Below, one piece after another: positions 1-6,226 of a stretch of DNA of 10,747 nt; positions within the stretch are counted from its first letter, which is position 1; each line of letters opens with the position of its first letter. Below the pieces are notes generated by a model. It worked only from the letters and a program-made list of their open reading frames with translations. It did no database searches and was not told where the DNA came from. The position numbers were made by a program, and so were the translations under genes. The DNA comes from Acidimicrobiia bacterium (lineage in GTDB: Bacteria; Actinomycetota; Acidimicrobiia; Spongiisociales; ZC4RG35): assembly GCA_003230435.1 (NCBI GenBank), contig QIDW01000059.1, forward strand, positions 1-10,747, given 5' to 3'.

Positions 1-77
1 CGGGTCACGTCCTTCTGCTCCGTGTGAATGCCTGCCACAGCTTCTTGCTCTATCTGCTCCGACGTTGACCCAGGCAA
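1..77 (-). CDS. 5' end of an unidentified gene, divergent from the MerR regulator (partial)
   Basis: A TTG start at 77-75 is preceded by a strong ribosome binding site (GGAGGG, 90-85) with a 7-nt gap. The frame stays open to the window edge and gives about 25 residues beginning MPGSTSEQIEQEA, a soluble, acidic N-terminus. The gene is divergent from the MerR regulator and lies downstream of a promoter with MerR-family geometry (149-180). From context it would be the regulator's target, such as a metal efflux ATPase, a cation diffusion facilitator or a metal-binding protein. The visible residues contain no diagnostic motif, so the product is unknown. That a gene starts here is inferred from the RBS, the open frame and the promoter. 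Confidence 0.55.
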   Translation of the reverse strand, partial: MPGSTSEQIEQEAVAGIHTEQKDVT

Positions 78-148
78 TAGAGAACCCTCCTCGCTTCCAG
101 CTCTGCTTTCGAACTAACCTCAAGTGTCCGAAGTTTGTGTTCAGTCTA

Positions 149-180
149 TTTGTACACCTTCCAGTCGGATAGAATGTCAA
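149..180 (-). promoter_or_regulatory. MerR-family (ZntR-like) promoter/operator with 20-bp spacer
   Basis: Read on the minus strand, a perfect -35 (TTGACA, 180-175) is followed by a 20-bp spacer and a -10 (TACAAA, 154-149). An imperfect dyad fills the spacer and overlaps the -35: on the plus strand ACCTTCC (156-162), 8 nt, AGAATGT (171-177), with 5 of 7 positions symmetric. Over-long 19-20 bp spacers that are untwisted by the activator are the hallmark of MerR-family target promoters, and zntA has this 20-bp geometry. It would drive the leftward gene starting at 77. The plus strand of the same stretch holds a possible -10 (TAGAAT, 170-175) for the regulator, so the site may also be autoregulatory. 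Confidence 0.65.
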
Positions 181-199
181 GTCCCAGACGGAGGATTTA

Positions 200-673
200 T
201 TGAGAATCGGAGAAGTCGCCCGGGAAACGGGCGTGCCCACCAAGACGATCCGCTACTACGAAGACATCGGACTGCTACCTGAGCCCGACCGGGCTGACAA
301 TGGATATCGGGAATACGGCTCGGACACGGTCGACCGGCTCAGGTTTGTCCGTGACGCCCAGGCGACGGGCCTGTCGCTGACAGAGATAGCTTCAATCCTC
401 GATCTTCGAGGACACGGCGAGACCACGTGCCACCATGTGCTCGAGCTCCTGGAAAGGCATCTGAGCGACCTCGACCGCCATATCGAGACCCTGCACAAGA
501 CGAGAGATCACCTGGACGCACTCACCGAGCGGGCACGAAACCTCGATCCAGCCGAGTGCACCGACCCCTATCGTTGCCAGACCATTTCAGAGGATGCGGG
601 GAACCCGGTCGGAAAAAAGCGTCGTCAAGGCGCACACCTTCATCTCGCACCACAAGGCCACTCACACCACTAG
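200..673 (+). CDS. MerR-family divalent metal-responsive regulator (ZntR/CadR-like)
   Basis: This 157-residue regulator has the MerR DNA-binding domain at residues 1-70: a helix-turn-helix beginning MRIGEVARETGV, the TIRYYEDIGLLPEP wing and NGYREY. A dimerisation coiled coil follows at about 78-115. Cys77, followed by His78 and His79, sits where +2-ion sensors (ZntR, CadR, PbrR, MerR) carry a Cys and +1-ion sensors such as CueR carry a Ser. The metal loop has Cys120 and Cys126. The C-terminus is unusual: a basic stretch leads to a His-rich end (His146, 148, 154, 156, 157) that could bind extra metal. The TTG start is supported by ACGGAGG at 188-194. Binding to 149-180 and activation of the divergent gene are inferred. 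Zn, Cd, Pb or Co are all possible inducers. Confidence 0.88.
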   Translation: MRIGEVARETGVPTKTIRYYEDIGLLPEPDRADNGYREYGSDTVDRLRFVRDAQATGLSLTEIASILDLRGHGETTCHHVLELLERHLSDLDRHIETLHKTRDHLDALTERARNLDPAECTDPYRCQTISEDAGNPVGKKRRQGAHLHLAPQGHSHH

Positions 674-679
674 GCAGGA

Positions 680-698
680 GTCCCAACCCTTCCGGGAC
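680..698 (+). terminator. weak hairpin after the MerR gene, possible terminator
   Basis: GTCCC (680-684) pairs with GGGAC (694-698) across a 9-nt loop, starting 7 nt after the regulator's stop codon. There is no U-tract, so this is at best a weak or factor-assisted terminator. Confidence 0.22.
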
Positions 699-757
699 AC
701 CTGGCCCACCTGAACGGGACCAAATCCTCTACTCAGCAGACACTTATCGGACGATCA

Positions 758-773
758 TGTGAATAGTTTCACA
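758..773 (+). promoter_or_regulatory. perfect 16-bp palindromic operator, Rex-type or CRP/FNR-type
   Basis: TGTGAATAGTTTCACA is a perfect inverted repeat, TGTGAA-N4-TTCACA, ending 19 nt before the ATG at 793. It matches the Rex core operator reported for actinobacteria and firmicutes (TGTGAA, 4 nt, TTCACA). It equally matches the CRP/FNR-family consensus (TGTGA, 6 nt, TCACA), which actinobacterial Crp/GlxR also uses. Its closeness to the RBS (779-784) means a bound protein would cover the promoter or transcription start, so repression is the simplest model. The sequence alone cannot tell which family binds. Confidence 0.6.
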
Positions 774-778
774 AGCAG

Positions 779-784
779 AAAGGA
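779..784 (+). promoter_or_regulatory. ribosome binding site that fixes the start at 793
   Basis: AAAGGA at 779-784 lies 8 nt before the ATG at 793. An in-frame ATG at 784 overlaps this motif and would have no room for ribosome docking, so 793 is preferred. Confidence 0.55.
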
Positions 785-792
785 TGTGTGAA

Positions 793-1491
793 ATGGCCAA
801 GCGACTACAAACGCTAGGAATTGTTCTCGCGTTGATCGGCTTCGGATTCGTGATCGCCGGCGGAGTGGCATTCGCTCAGGTCCAAAACGGATACGGCTCT
901 CTACAAGCCTTCAGCGAGGCACAGAACGTGCAGTTGAGCTACAACGAAGACGGCCAGCTCATCGACCGGGGCACGACAGAGGGTGCAGCGGCAATCATGA
1001 CGCTGCTCACCGACGACTGGGGGTACCCGGTTGTCGAGTCGGACCTGGATCCCAATGACCCGCTCGTCAACACCTCCACTGAGTACATGTACCAGATGGC
1101 GGCCGTCGGGTTCCACGTCCTCAACGGGACCCAGACCGTGGTGCTCGCCGAGGACGTCGAGTACAACGGCGAGGTCTTCACAGCTGGCGAGTACCAGTTC
1201 GATGTCGACGGGCGCTACTGGACGGACTTCGACCGTAGCAATCCCATTGAAGGGCCCGCCCGGTCCCAGGCATGGAGCGGCACAGTGCATGGTCTCTTCG
1301 GCGAACTCGGTGTGGGCACAGTGACCCACGCGGCCCTCCAGTTGGGTCTGGCGATCGCCGGAACCCTCGCAGCCATCGGCCTGACCGCCCTGGTTGCCGG
1401 ATTCGGGCTGATCTGGGTTAGCAAGGAAGGCCCCGAGGTGGTCGTAGTGGGCTCCGCCGAGCGGCACCGCGAACCGTCAATGGCAGGTTGA
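793..1491 (+). CDS. two-TM membrane protein of unknown function
   Basis: I do not recognise a named family. From the ATG at 793 the product is 232 residues. A short basic N-terminus (MAKR) leads into a hydrophobic helix at about 8-29 that ends in a signal-peptidase-like A-F-A. A polar, acidic domain at about 30-180 is rich in Asp, Glu, Tyr and Asn and would lie outside the membrane. A second helix spans about 182-209, followed by a short tail. There are no cysteines and no catalytic motif I can name. The helix-domain-helix plan resembles small actinobacterial membrane proteins sometimes mislabelled as LigA ring-opening dioxygenase, but I see no shared motif. The gene stands alone behind the 758-773 palindrome, which suggests redox- or cyclic-nucleotide-linked control. 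It ends 26 nt before the 1517-1543 hairpin. Confidence 0.82.
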   Translation: MAKRLQTLGIVLALIGFGFVIAGGVAFAQVQNGYGSLQAFSEAQNVQLSYNEDGQLIDRGTTEGAAAIMTLLTDDWGYPVVESDLDPNDPLVNTSTEYMYQMAAVGFHVLNGTQTVVLAEDVEYNGEVFTAGEYQFDVDGRYWTDFDRSNPIEGPARSQAWSGTVHGLFGELGVGTVTHAALQLGLAIAGTLAAIGLTALVAGFGLIWVSKEGPEVVVVGSAERHREPSMAG

Positions 1492-1516
1492 TACAAAACT
1501 CAAACACCCAGAGTTA

Positions 1517-1543
1517 GTGAGGGGCCCCTCGAGGGCCCCTCAC
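1517..1543. terminator. bidirectional hairpin terminator between convergent genes
   Basis: GTGAGGGGCCC (1517-1527) and GGGCCCCTCAC (1533-1543) form a perfect 11-bp GC-rich stem with a 5-nt loop, in the 57-nt gap between the stop codons of the membrane protein gene and gltB. No U-run follows on the plus strand. On the minus strand the downstream sequence is only moderately T-rich. U-less strong hairpins are often proposed as terminators in actinobacteria, and the symmetry would serve both convergent genes. Confidence 0.75.
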
Positions 1544-1548
1544 ACTGA

Positions 1549-4500
1549 TCAGAGAGAGATGTCGGACGTGTCTGTCCCTCGAACCATCCGGACCGAAGTG
1601 GGCCCTGTCTCCTCGGTGAGCGGGATTCGCTTTTTGCCCGATGCGGCGATTACCCAGAACGATTCCAGTGTCTCAGGGAATCGGTCAAGCAGAGTCCGCG
1701 CGGTGGGGCTGGCCGTGTATTCGATGTGTTCTTCGATCAACGAGGAGATGTCGGCGGCCTCGATCTCGGTCGGGCGTCGGGCGTTTGGCGCCGTCTCCGC
1801 GATCCGCCCCTTGAGCTTGACCTCGGGGTCCCACACGTAAGCAATCCCACCTGTCATCCCGGCGCCAAAATTGCGACCAACGTCGCCCAGAATCAGAACG
1901 GCTCCTCCGGTCATGTACTCACATCCGTGGTCCGAGCAGCCCTCGACCACGGCGGTTGCGCCCGAATTTCGCACTGCGAACCGCTGACCGACCGTGCCGG
2001 CCAGAAAAACCCTTCCCGCAGTGGCTCCATAGAGAACTGCGTTCCCAGCCACATGAGGAGTCGGGCCGTTCACCCGCCGCACCGGCGAGACCGAGAGGAC
2101 ACCTCCGCCCATGCCCTTGCCGACGTAGTCGTTGGCCACACCCTTCAGTCGGAGGGTCACACCTGACGAGAGCCACGCGCCGAAACTCTGGCCGGCCGTG
2201 CCCGACAGCTTGACGTCGACCGTTCCCTCGGGGAGACCGCCCCGTCCGTGCTCCGCTGTGATGGCTCCTGACAGTCTCGCTCCTATGGTCCGATCGATAT
2301 TCCGAATGGGATACGCCAGCCGCACTGATGCACCATGGGTGATTGCCTCCTCAGCATCAATGACTAGCCGCGTTGAAAGACTCGACAACGGAATCGGTTG
2401 GTAACCGGAATGCTCCTTACGTCCTTGCGAAGCAACGAGTATTGCCAGGAGGTCGGCCGCCAGCGGGTGCTCGGCGTCGATGGGACGCAAAAGATCTGCT
2501 CGGCCGACGACCTCCTCGATCGTCCGGACACCCAACGCGGCGAGATGATGACGCACTTCTTCGGCCACATGCCGGAAAAGCATCACAACCTGGTCGGCAC
2601 CACCGGTGAACTTGGCCCTCAGATCCTCCCGCTGTGTTGCGATCCCCACCGGGCAAGTGTTCAGATGGCAACGTCGCGTCATTTTGCAGCCCATAGCAAG
2701 AAGCGGCAGCGTCCCGAAGCCGAATCTCTCGGCGCCGAGCAGGGCGGCCACGACAACATCGCGTCCTGTGCGAAGACCCCCGTCGGTCTCCAGAACGACC
2801 ATTGACCGGTGTGCGTTGGCGACCAGAACCTGATGGGCTTCGGCGATACCCAGCTCCCATGGAGAGCCTGCATGTTTGATCGAAACGAGTGGCGAAGCGC
2901 CGGTACCTCCCTCCGAGCCCGAGATGGTGATCACATCCGCACCGGCCTTGGCCACACCAACAGCGATGGTTCCCACACCAGGCTCACTGACCAGTTTGAC
3001 CGACACGCGGACGCGGGGTTTGAAGGCCTTGAGGTCATAGATCAACTGCGCCAGATCCTCGATGGAGTAGATGTCGTGATGCGGCGGAGGTGAGATGAGG
3101 GTGACACCACGCTCGGTGTGTCGCAGCCGGGCGATCTCGGTCGTCACCTTGTGGCCGGGAAGCTGCCCCCCTTCCCCGGGCTTGGACCCCTGAGCCATCT
3201 TGATCTGGAGTTCTTCGGCCGAGTTCAGATAGGCCGGGGTGACTCCGAAACGCCCCGAGGCGACCTGTTTTATCGCTGAGTTGCGGGGACTGGCGAACCT
3301 GGCAGGATCCTCTCCCCCTTCACCCGAGTTGGAACGACCACCGATGAGGTTCATCGCCAAAGCCAGCGCCTCGTGAGCCTCCTTCGAAAGCGCCCCAAGC
3401 GACATGGCGGCGGTGGTGAACCGCCTCATGATGTCCGCTGCGGGCTCGACCTCCTCGAGAGGTATGGGATCTCGCTGCACAAACGTGAGAAGATCGCGGA
3501 TCAGGGCCGGTTTTCGTGCGCCAATCGTCTCCAGATAACGTTTCCAGTCGTCCGTTTCTCCTGAGCGCACCGCCTTCTGCAGGTCAAGGACCACCTTCGG
3601 GCCCGTGATATGAGTGTCTTCGCCTCGCCTGTGTTTGTAGAACCCGCCGGATTGCTGGTCGCCACCCTCGTACCTGGCATGTCGCTCCAGTGCCTGTTGG
3701 GCAAGGTCCTCCAGACCAATGCCGCGAAGACGTCGCGGCGCATTGCGAAAAGCGAAACGGCACACCAGTTCAGAAAGGCCGATTACTTCAAATAGCTCAG
3801 ATCCGCGATATGCCGAGAGGGTGCAGATGCCCATCTTCGACATGATCTTGAGAAGGCCTTCCTCGAGGGCCGAGCGGTAGTTCTCCTGTGCCAGAACCGG
3901 ATCGACATCAACGGCCCCGGAGGCTGCAAGGTCACGCACCTGATCGATTGCCAGATAGGGATTCACCGCCGAAGCGCCGAAGCCGATGAGACACGCCAGA
4001 TCGTGGGCATCTCTCGGCTCTCCGGAGACCACGACGAGCGACACGTCTCCTCTGACTCCTTCGTCGATCAGGTGGTGGTGTACTGCTCCTAAGGCCAGGA
4101 GAATCGGGATGGGAGCAAAGGAGGCGTCGGACTCGCGATCCGAGATCACGACAATCGCTGCTCCGAGCTTCACGGCCTGGGCTGCCTCGACGCAAATCTC
4201 GTCGATCCTTTTCTTGATGCCGCCGGCTCCTTCGGAGGCTTTCCACGTCACTGCAATCCAATGGGAGAAGAACCTGCGGTCGCCTGATCGAACTATCGAC
4301 TCCAACTCGGCGTCCGAGAGAACCGGGCTTGCCAGTTCGATCAGGTGGGCCTGACGGGGTGTGTCCTCGAGCAAAGGTCCGCGACGCCCGAGCTGGATGC
4401 GTAGGGACATCACAAGCTTTTCCCGTATCGGATCCATCGGCGGGTTCGTAACCTGGGCGAACAGCTCGTGGAAGTACTGAGTGAGCCTTCTCGGTCGATC

Positions 4501-5955
4501 CGAGAGCACCGCGAGACCCGTGTCGTCTCCCATCGACCCGATGGGCGTGATCCCGAGCGCCATGTCGGCAAGAACCAGACGTCGCTCTTCTGCGGTGTAA
4601 CCGAAGACACGATTGAGCGCAGCAGCGTCGAATCGATCGTCGGCCAGTGCATCGAATGGCGCTGCGATGCGAAGAGTCTCGGTGGTCACCCATTCGTCGT
4701 AAGGCTGGAGCGCAGCAAGTGCGGTTTTGACCTCGGCTGATTGTCTGACCTCTCCCGACTCGCGGTCGAAGACGATCACCTCTCCGGGCCCGAGCTGGCC
4801 GGTGTCGACGGCACGAATCTCCTCCTCAGGGCACACACCCGCTTCCGACGCCACCAGGATCACATCGGGGGTAATCGTCCAACGTGCGGGGCGGAGACCG
4901 TTGCGGTCCATTCCAGCAAGAAGGGACACCCCGTCAGTCGCGGCGATTGCGGCGGGTCCGTCCCACGGCTCGGTGAGGAAGGCGTGATACTCGTAGAAGG
5001 CGCGCATTGCCGGATCGAGGTCGTCGACGTTCTCCCACGAAGCAGGGATCAAAAGCTCCTTGACATGGCTGAGTGACCGACCGCTCTGCATCAACAGCTC
5101 GTACACGTTGTCGAGGCTTCCGGAATCGGAGATACCCGGCTGGAGGAAGGGGAGAATGTCCTCAAATCGATCCCCCCACACGCCGGGTGTGGCACCCTTC
5201 TCGCGAGCAAGCATCCACGAGCGGTTCGACTGGATCGTGTTGATCTCACCGTTGTGAGCGAGAGTCCGGAAGGGCTGGGCGTTCTCCCACGCGGGGAATG
5301 TGTTCGTCGAGTAGCGCTGGTGAAAGATCGCAAAGCTCGTCTCGAAGCCGGGATCTCTCAGGTCCCAATAGAACCCTGCGATGTGGCTGGCGGTGAACAA
5401 GCCTTTGTAGACAACAGTGCGGCTGGAGGCCGACGGAATCGAGAGGCCGGGGCTTGCGTCACGTTCGATTCGCTTGCGAGCCAGATAGAGCGCACTCTCG
5501 AACTCGTCACCCTCAACGTCGCCGGTGACGATCGCCTGCTCGATGAGTGGCAGCACGACCCGGGCATGTTCGCCGAGCACGGAGGGGTCGATCGGTACCG
5601 AACGCCATAGCAGGACGCGAAGGCCTTCTTCCTCGAGGGACTCCGTGATCAGAGAACGCGAAGATGCTGCGTCCATGGGAGGGAGAAAACACATCAGCAC
5701 ACCGATTCGCGCTGCCGGAAAGTTCACCTGGTGGCTGCCAAGCTCCCGACGAATCAGCCTGTGCGGGACCTGTGTGAGCAGACCTGCACCATCTCCCGTG
5801 CCATCGGCAGCACGAGCACCCCGATGGTCGAGCCTCTGTAGACACTCAACAGCCAGACGGGTCATGCGGTAGGAAGGAACGCTGTCGAGGGCAGCGATAA
5901 ACCCGACGCCGCAGGCGTCGTGTTCAACACCAGGATCGATATGAGGTGTCGCCAA
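1549..5955 (-). CDS. gltB: glutamate synthase (GOGAT) large subunit
   Basis: It makes glutamate from 2-oxoglutarate and glutamine. The numbering assumes the TTG at 5955 (1468 residues). The N-terminal class II amidotransferase begins at Cys15 in HDACGVGF, the nucleophile exposed after propeptide removal. Family motifs RYSTNTFPAWENAQPF, LAHNGEINT and DRNGLRPARW follow. The central and FMN-binding synthase domains come next, with SGEGGEDPARF and ISGSEGGTGASPL. The 3Fe-4S cysteines are at about 1090, 1096 and 1101 (C-x5-C-x4-C in CKMTRRCHLNTCPVG). A GXGXG beta-helix domain ends the protein. The frame extends upstream to an ATG at 6051 (1500 residues). The TTG is preferred because GAGG (5965-5962) lies 6 nt before it, a TACAAT -10 lies just upstream, and the 14-residue propeptide ATPHIDPGVEHDA fits the family, whereas the extra 32 residues look like noncoding sequence. 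No gltD is adjacent, so the electron-donating partner is elsewhere or ferredoxin is the donor. Confidence 0.96.
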   Translation of the reverse strand: MATPHIDPGVEHDACGVGFIAALDSVPSYRMTRLAVECLQRLDHRGARAADGTGDGAGLLTQVPHRLIRRELGSHQVNFPAARIGVLMCFLPPMDAASSRSLITESLEEEGLRVLLWRSVPIDPSVLGEHARVVLPLIEQAIVTGDVEGDEFESALYLARKRIERDASPGLSIPSASSRTVVYKGLFTASHIAGFYWDLRDPGFETSFAIFHQRYSTNTFPAWENAQPFRTLAHNGEINTIQSNRSWMLAREKGATPGVWGDRFEDILPFLQPGISDSGSLDNVYELLMQSGRSLSHVKELLIPASWENVDDLDPAMRAFYEYHAFLTEPWDGPAAIAATDGVSLLAGMDRNGLRPARWTITPDVILVASEAGVCPEEEIRAVDTGQLGPGEVIVFDRESGEVRQSAEVKTALAALQPYDEWVTTETLRIAAPFDALADDRFDAAALNRVFGYTAEERRLVLADMALGITPIGSMGDDTGLAVLSDRPRRLTQYFHELFAQVTNPPMDPIREKLVMSLRIQLGRRGPLLEDTPRQAHLIELASPVLSDAELESIVRSGDRRFFSHWIAVTWKASEGAGGIKKRIDEICVEAAQAVKLGAAIVVISDRESDASFAPIPILLALGAVHHHLIDEGVRGDVSLVVVSGEPRDAHDLACLIGFGASAVNPYLAIDQVRDLAASGAVDVDPVLAQENYRSALEEGLLKIMSKMGICTLSAYRGSELFEVIGLSELVCRFAFRNAPRRLRGIGLEDLAQQALERHARYEGGDQQSGGFYKHRRGEDTHITGPKVVLDLQKAVRSGETDDWKRYLETIGARKPALIRDLLTFVQRDPIPLEEVEPAADIMRRFTTAAMSLGALSKEAHEALALAMNLIGGRSNSGEGGEDPARFASPRNSAIKQVASGRFGVTPAYLNSAEELQIKMAQGSKPGEGGQLPGHKVTTEIARLRHTERGVTLISPPPHHDIYSIEDLAQLIYDLKAFKPRVRVSVKLVSEPGVGTIAVGVAKAGADVITISGSEGGTGASPLVSIKHAGSPWELGIAEAHQVLVANAHRSMVVLETDGGLRTGRDVVVAALLGAERFGFGTLPLLAMGCKMTRRCHLNTCPVGIATQREDLRAKFTGGADQVVMLFRHVAEEVRHHLAALGVRTIEEVVGRADLLRPIDAEHPLAADLLAILVASQGRKEHSGYQPIPLSSLSTRLVIDAEEAITHGASVRLAYPIRNIDRTIGARLSGAITAEHGRGGLPEGTVDVKLSGTAGQSFGAWLSSGVTLRLKGVANDYVGKGMGGGVLSVSPVRRVNGPTPHVAGNAVLYGATAGRVFLAGTVGQRFAVRNSGATAVVEGCSDHGCEYMTGGAVLILGDVGRNFGAGMTGGIAYVWDPEVKLKGRIAETAPNARRPTEIEAADISSLIEEHIEYTASPTARTLLDRFPETLESFWVIAASGKKRIPLTEETGPTSVRMVRGTDTSDISL

Positions 5956-5961
5956 TCCGAA

Positions 5962-5965
5962 CCTC
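5962..5965 (-). promoter_or_regulatory. ribosome binding site supporting the TTG start of gltB
   Basis: On the minus strand GAGG (5965-5962) precedes TTG (5955-5953) by 6 nt. The competing ATG at 6051 has AGGGAG only 1 nt away, too close for normal initiation. Confidence 0.45.
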
Positions 5966-5981
5966 GGGGTAAGAGCGAGGC

Positions 5982-6009
5982 ATTGTAGGTGCCTCTTCCA
6001 CGACACAAG
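5982..6009 (-). promoter_or_regulatory. candidate gltB promoter
   Basis: On the minus strand a TACAAT -10 (5987-5982; 5 of 6 to consensus) follows a TTGTG-containing -35: CTTGTG (6009-6004) with a 16-bp spacer, or TTGTGT (6008-6003) with 15 bp. Transcription would begin near 5975, leaving a leader of about 20 nt before the TTG at 5955. Confidence 0.42.
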
Positions 6010-6025
6010 AATAGAAACGGGTGCC

Positions 6026-6054
6026 TTGCCCCTTCGTCGTCTCGATGGCATACT
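6026..6054 (+). promoter_or_regulatory. candidate promoter of the riboswitch-controlled thrC-cysO operon
   Basis: TTGCCC (6026-6031) and CATACT (6049-6054) are separated by exactly 17 bp, each 4 of 6 to consensus. The predicted start near 6061 lies about 16 nt before the first aptamer helix. It is back to back with the gltB promoter candidate and overlaps the rejected gltB ATG at 6051. Confidence 0.4.
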
Positions 6055-6076
6055 CCCTACCCAAGTAAATACACGC

Positions 6077-6163
6077 GCTCATCTAGAGCGGCTGAGGGAC
6101 AGGCCCGTAGAAGCCGCGGCAACCGACTCTTTCGAGAACGGTGCCAATGCCTGAACGATGAGC
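6077..6163 (+). promoter_or_regulatory. SAM riboswitch aptamer (S-box clan; P4-less, SAM-IV or SAM-I/IV-like)
   Basis: The hallmark S-box sequence is clear: AGAGCGGC, GAGGGAC, GGCCCG, GAAGCC, GGCAACC and GGTGCCAAT in order. P1 is a perfect 7-bp helix, GCTCATC (6077-6083) with GATGAGC (6157-6163). P2 is GCGGC (6088-6092) with GCCGC (6113-6117). P3 is GGCAACC (6118-6124) with GGTGCC (6140-6145), capped by CTC-TTTC-GAG (6127-6136). The diagnostic pseudoknot is present: CAGG in the P2 loop (6100-6103) pairs with CCTG (6150-6153). The P3-P1 junction runs straight into P1 with no P4 hairpin, which points away from classical SAM-I and toward the SAM-IV or SAM-I/IV forms known from actinobacteria. 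It should lower expression of the downstream operon when S-adenosylmethionine is abundant, marking the operon as sulfur amino acid metabolism. Confidence 0.92.
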
Positions 6164-6170
6164 AGCCCGT

Positions 6171-6203
6171 GGCGGTACTCCCGCCCGAGGCGCTCTGGAG
6201 CGC
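6171..6203 (+). promoter_or_regulatory. riboswitch 3' hairpins / expression platform
   Basis: Just after P1, GGCGG (6171-6175) and CCGCC (6181-6185) form a hairpin in the position of P5 of SAM-IV-type aptamers. A second hairpin, GCGCT (6190-6194) with AGCGC (6199-6203), follows. Neither has a U-run, so a transcription terminator is unlikely. CTCC at 6178-6181 can pair with GGAG (6214-6217) of the ribosome binding site, so control is more likely at translation. The switching pairing is inferred. Confidence 0.45.
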
Positions 6204-6226
6204 GTCGGACATAGGAGACCAATGCT

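Noticed and set aside
784..792. In-frame ATG at 784 as start of the membrane protein
   Set aside because: It overlaps the only ribosome binding site, leaving no spacing. The ATG at 793 fits.
901..1467. 188-residue antisense frame over the membrane protein gene
   Set aside because: It is opposite a coherent membrane protein with a good RBS, and has no ribosome binding site or motifs of its own.
3932..4693. 253-residue open frame on the minus strand inside gltB, plus other long frames there
   Set aside because: The composition is Arg/Ser/Gly-rich with no domain motifs. It is a shadow of the conserved gltB frame in high-GC DNA.
5926..5983. Leftward ATG at 5983 with an AAGAGG ribosome binding site, opening a short peptide frame before gltB
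   Set aside because: It stops after 19 codons, and its ATG overlaps the candidate gltB -10. I see no attenuator structure or run of regulatory codons.
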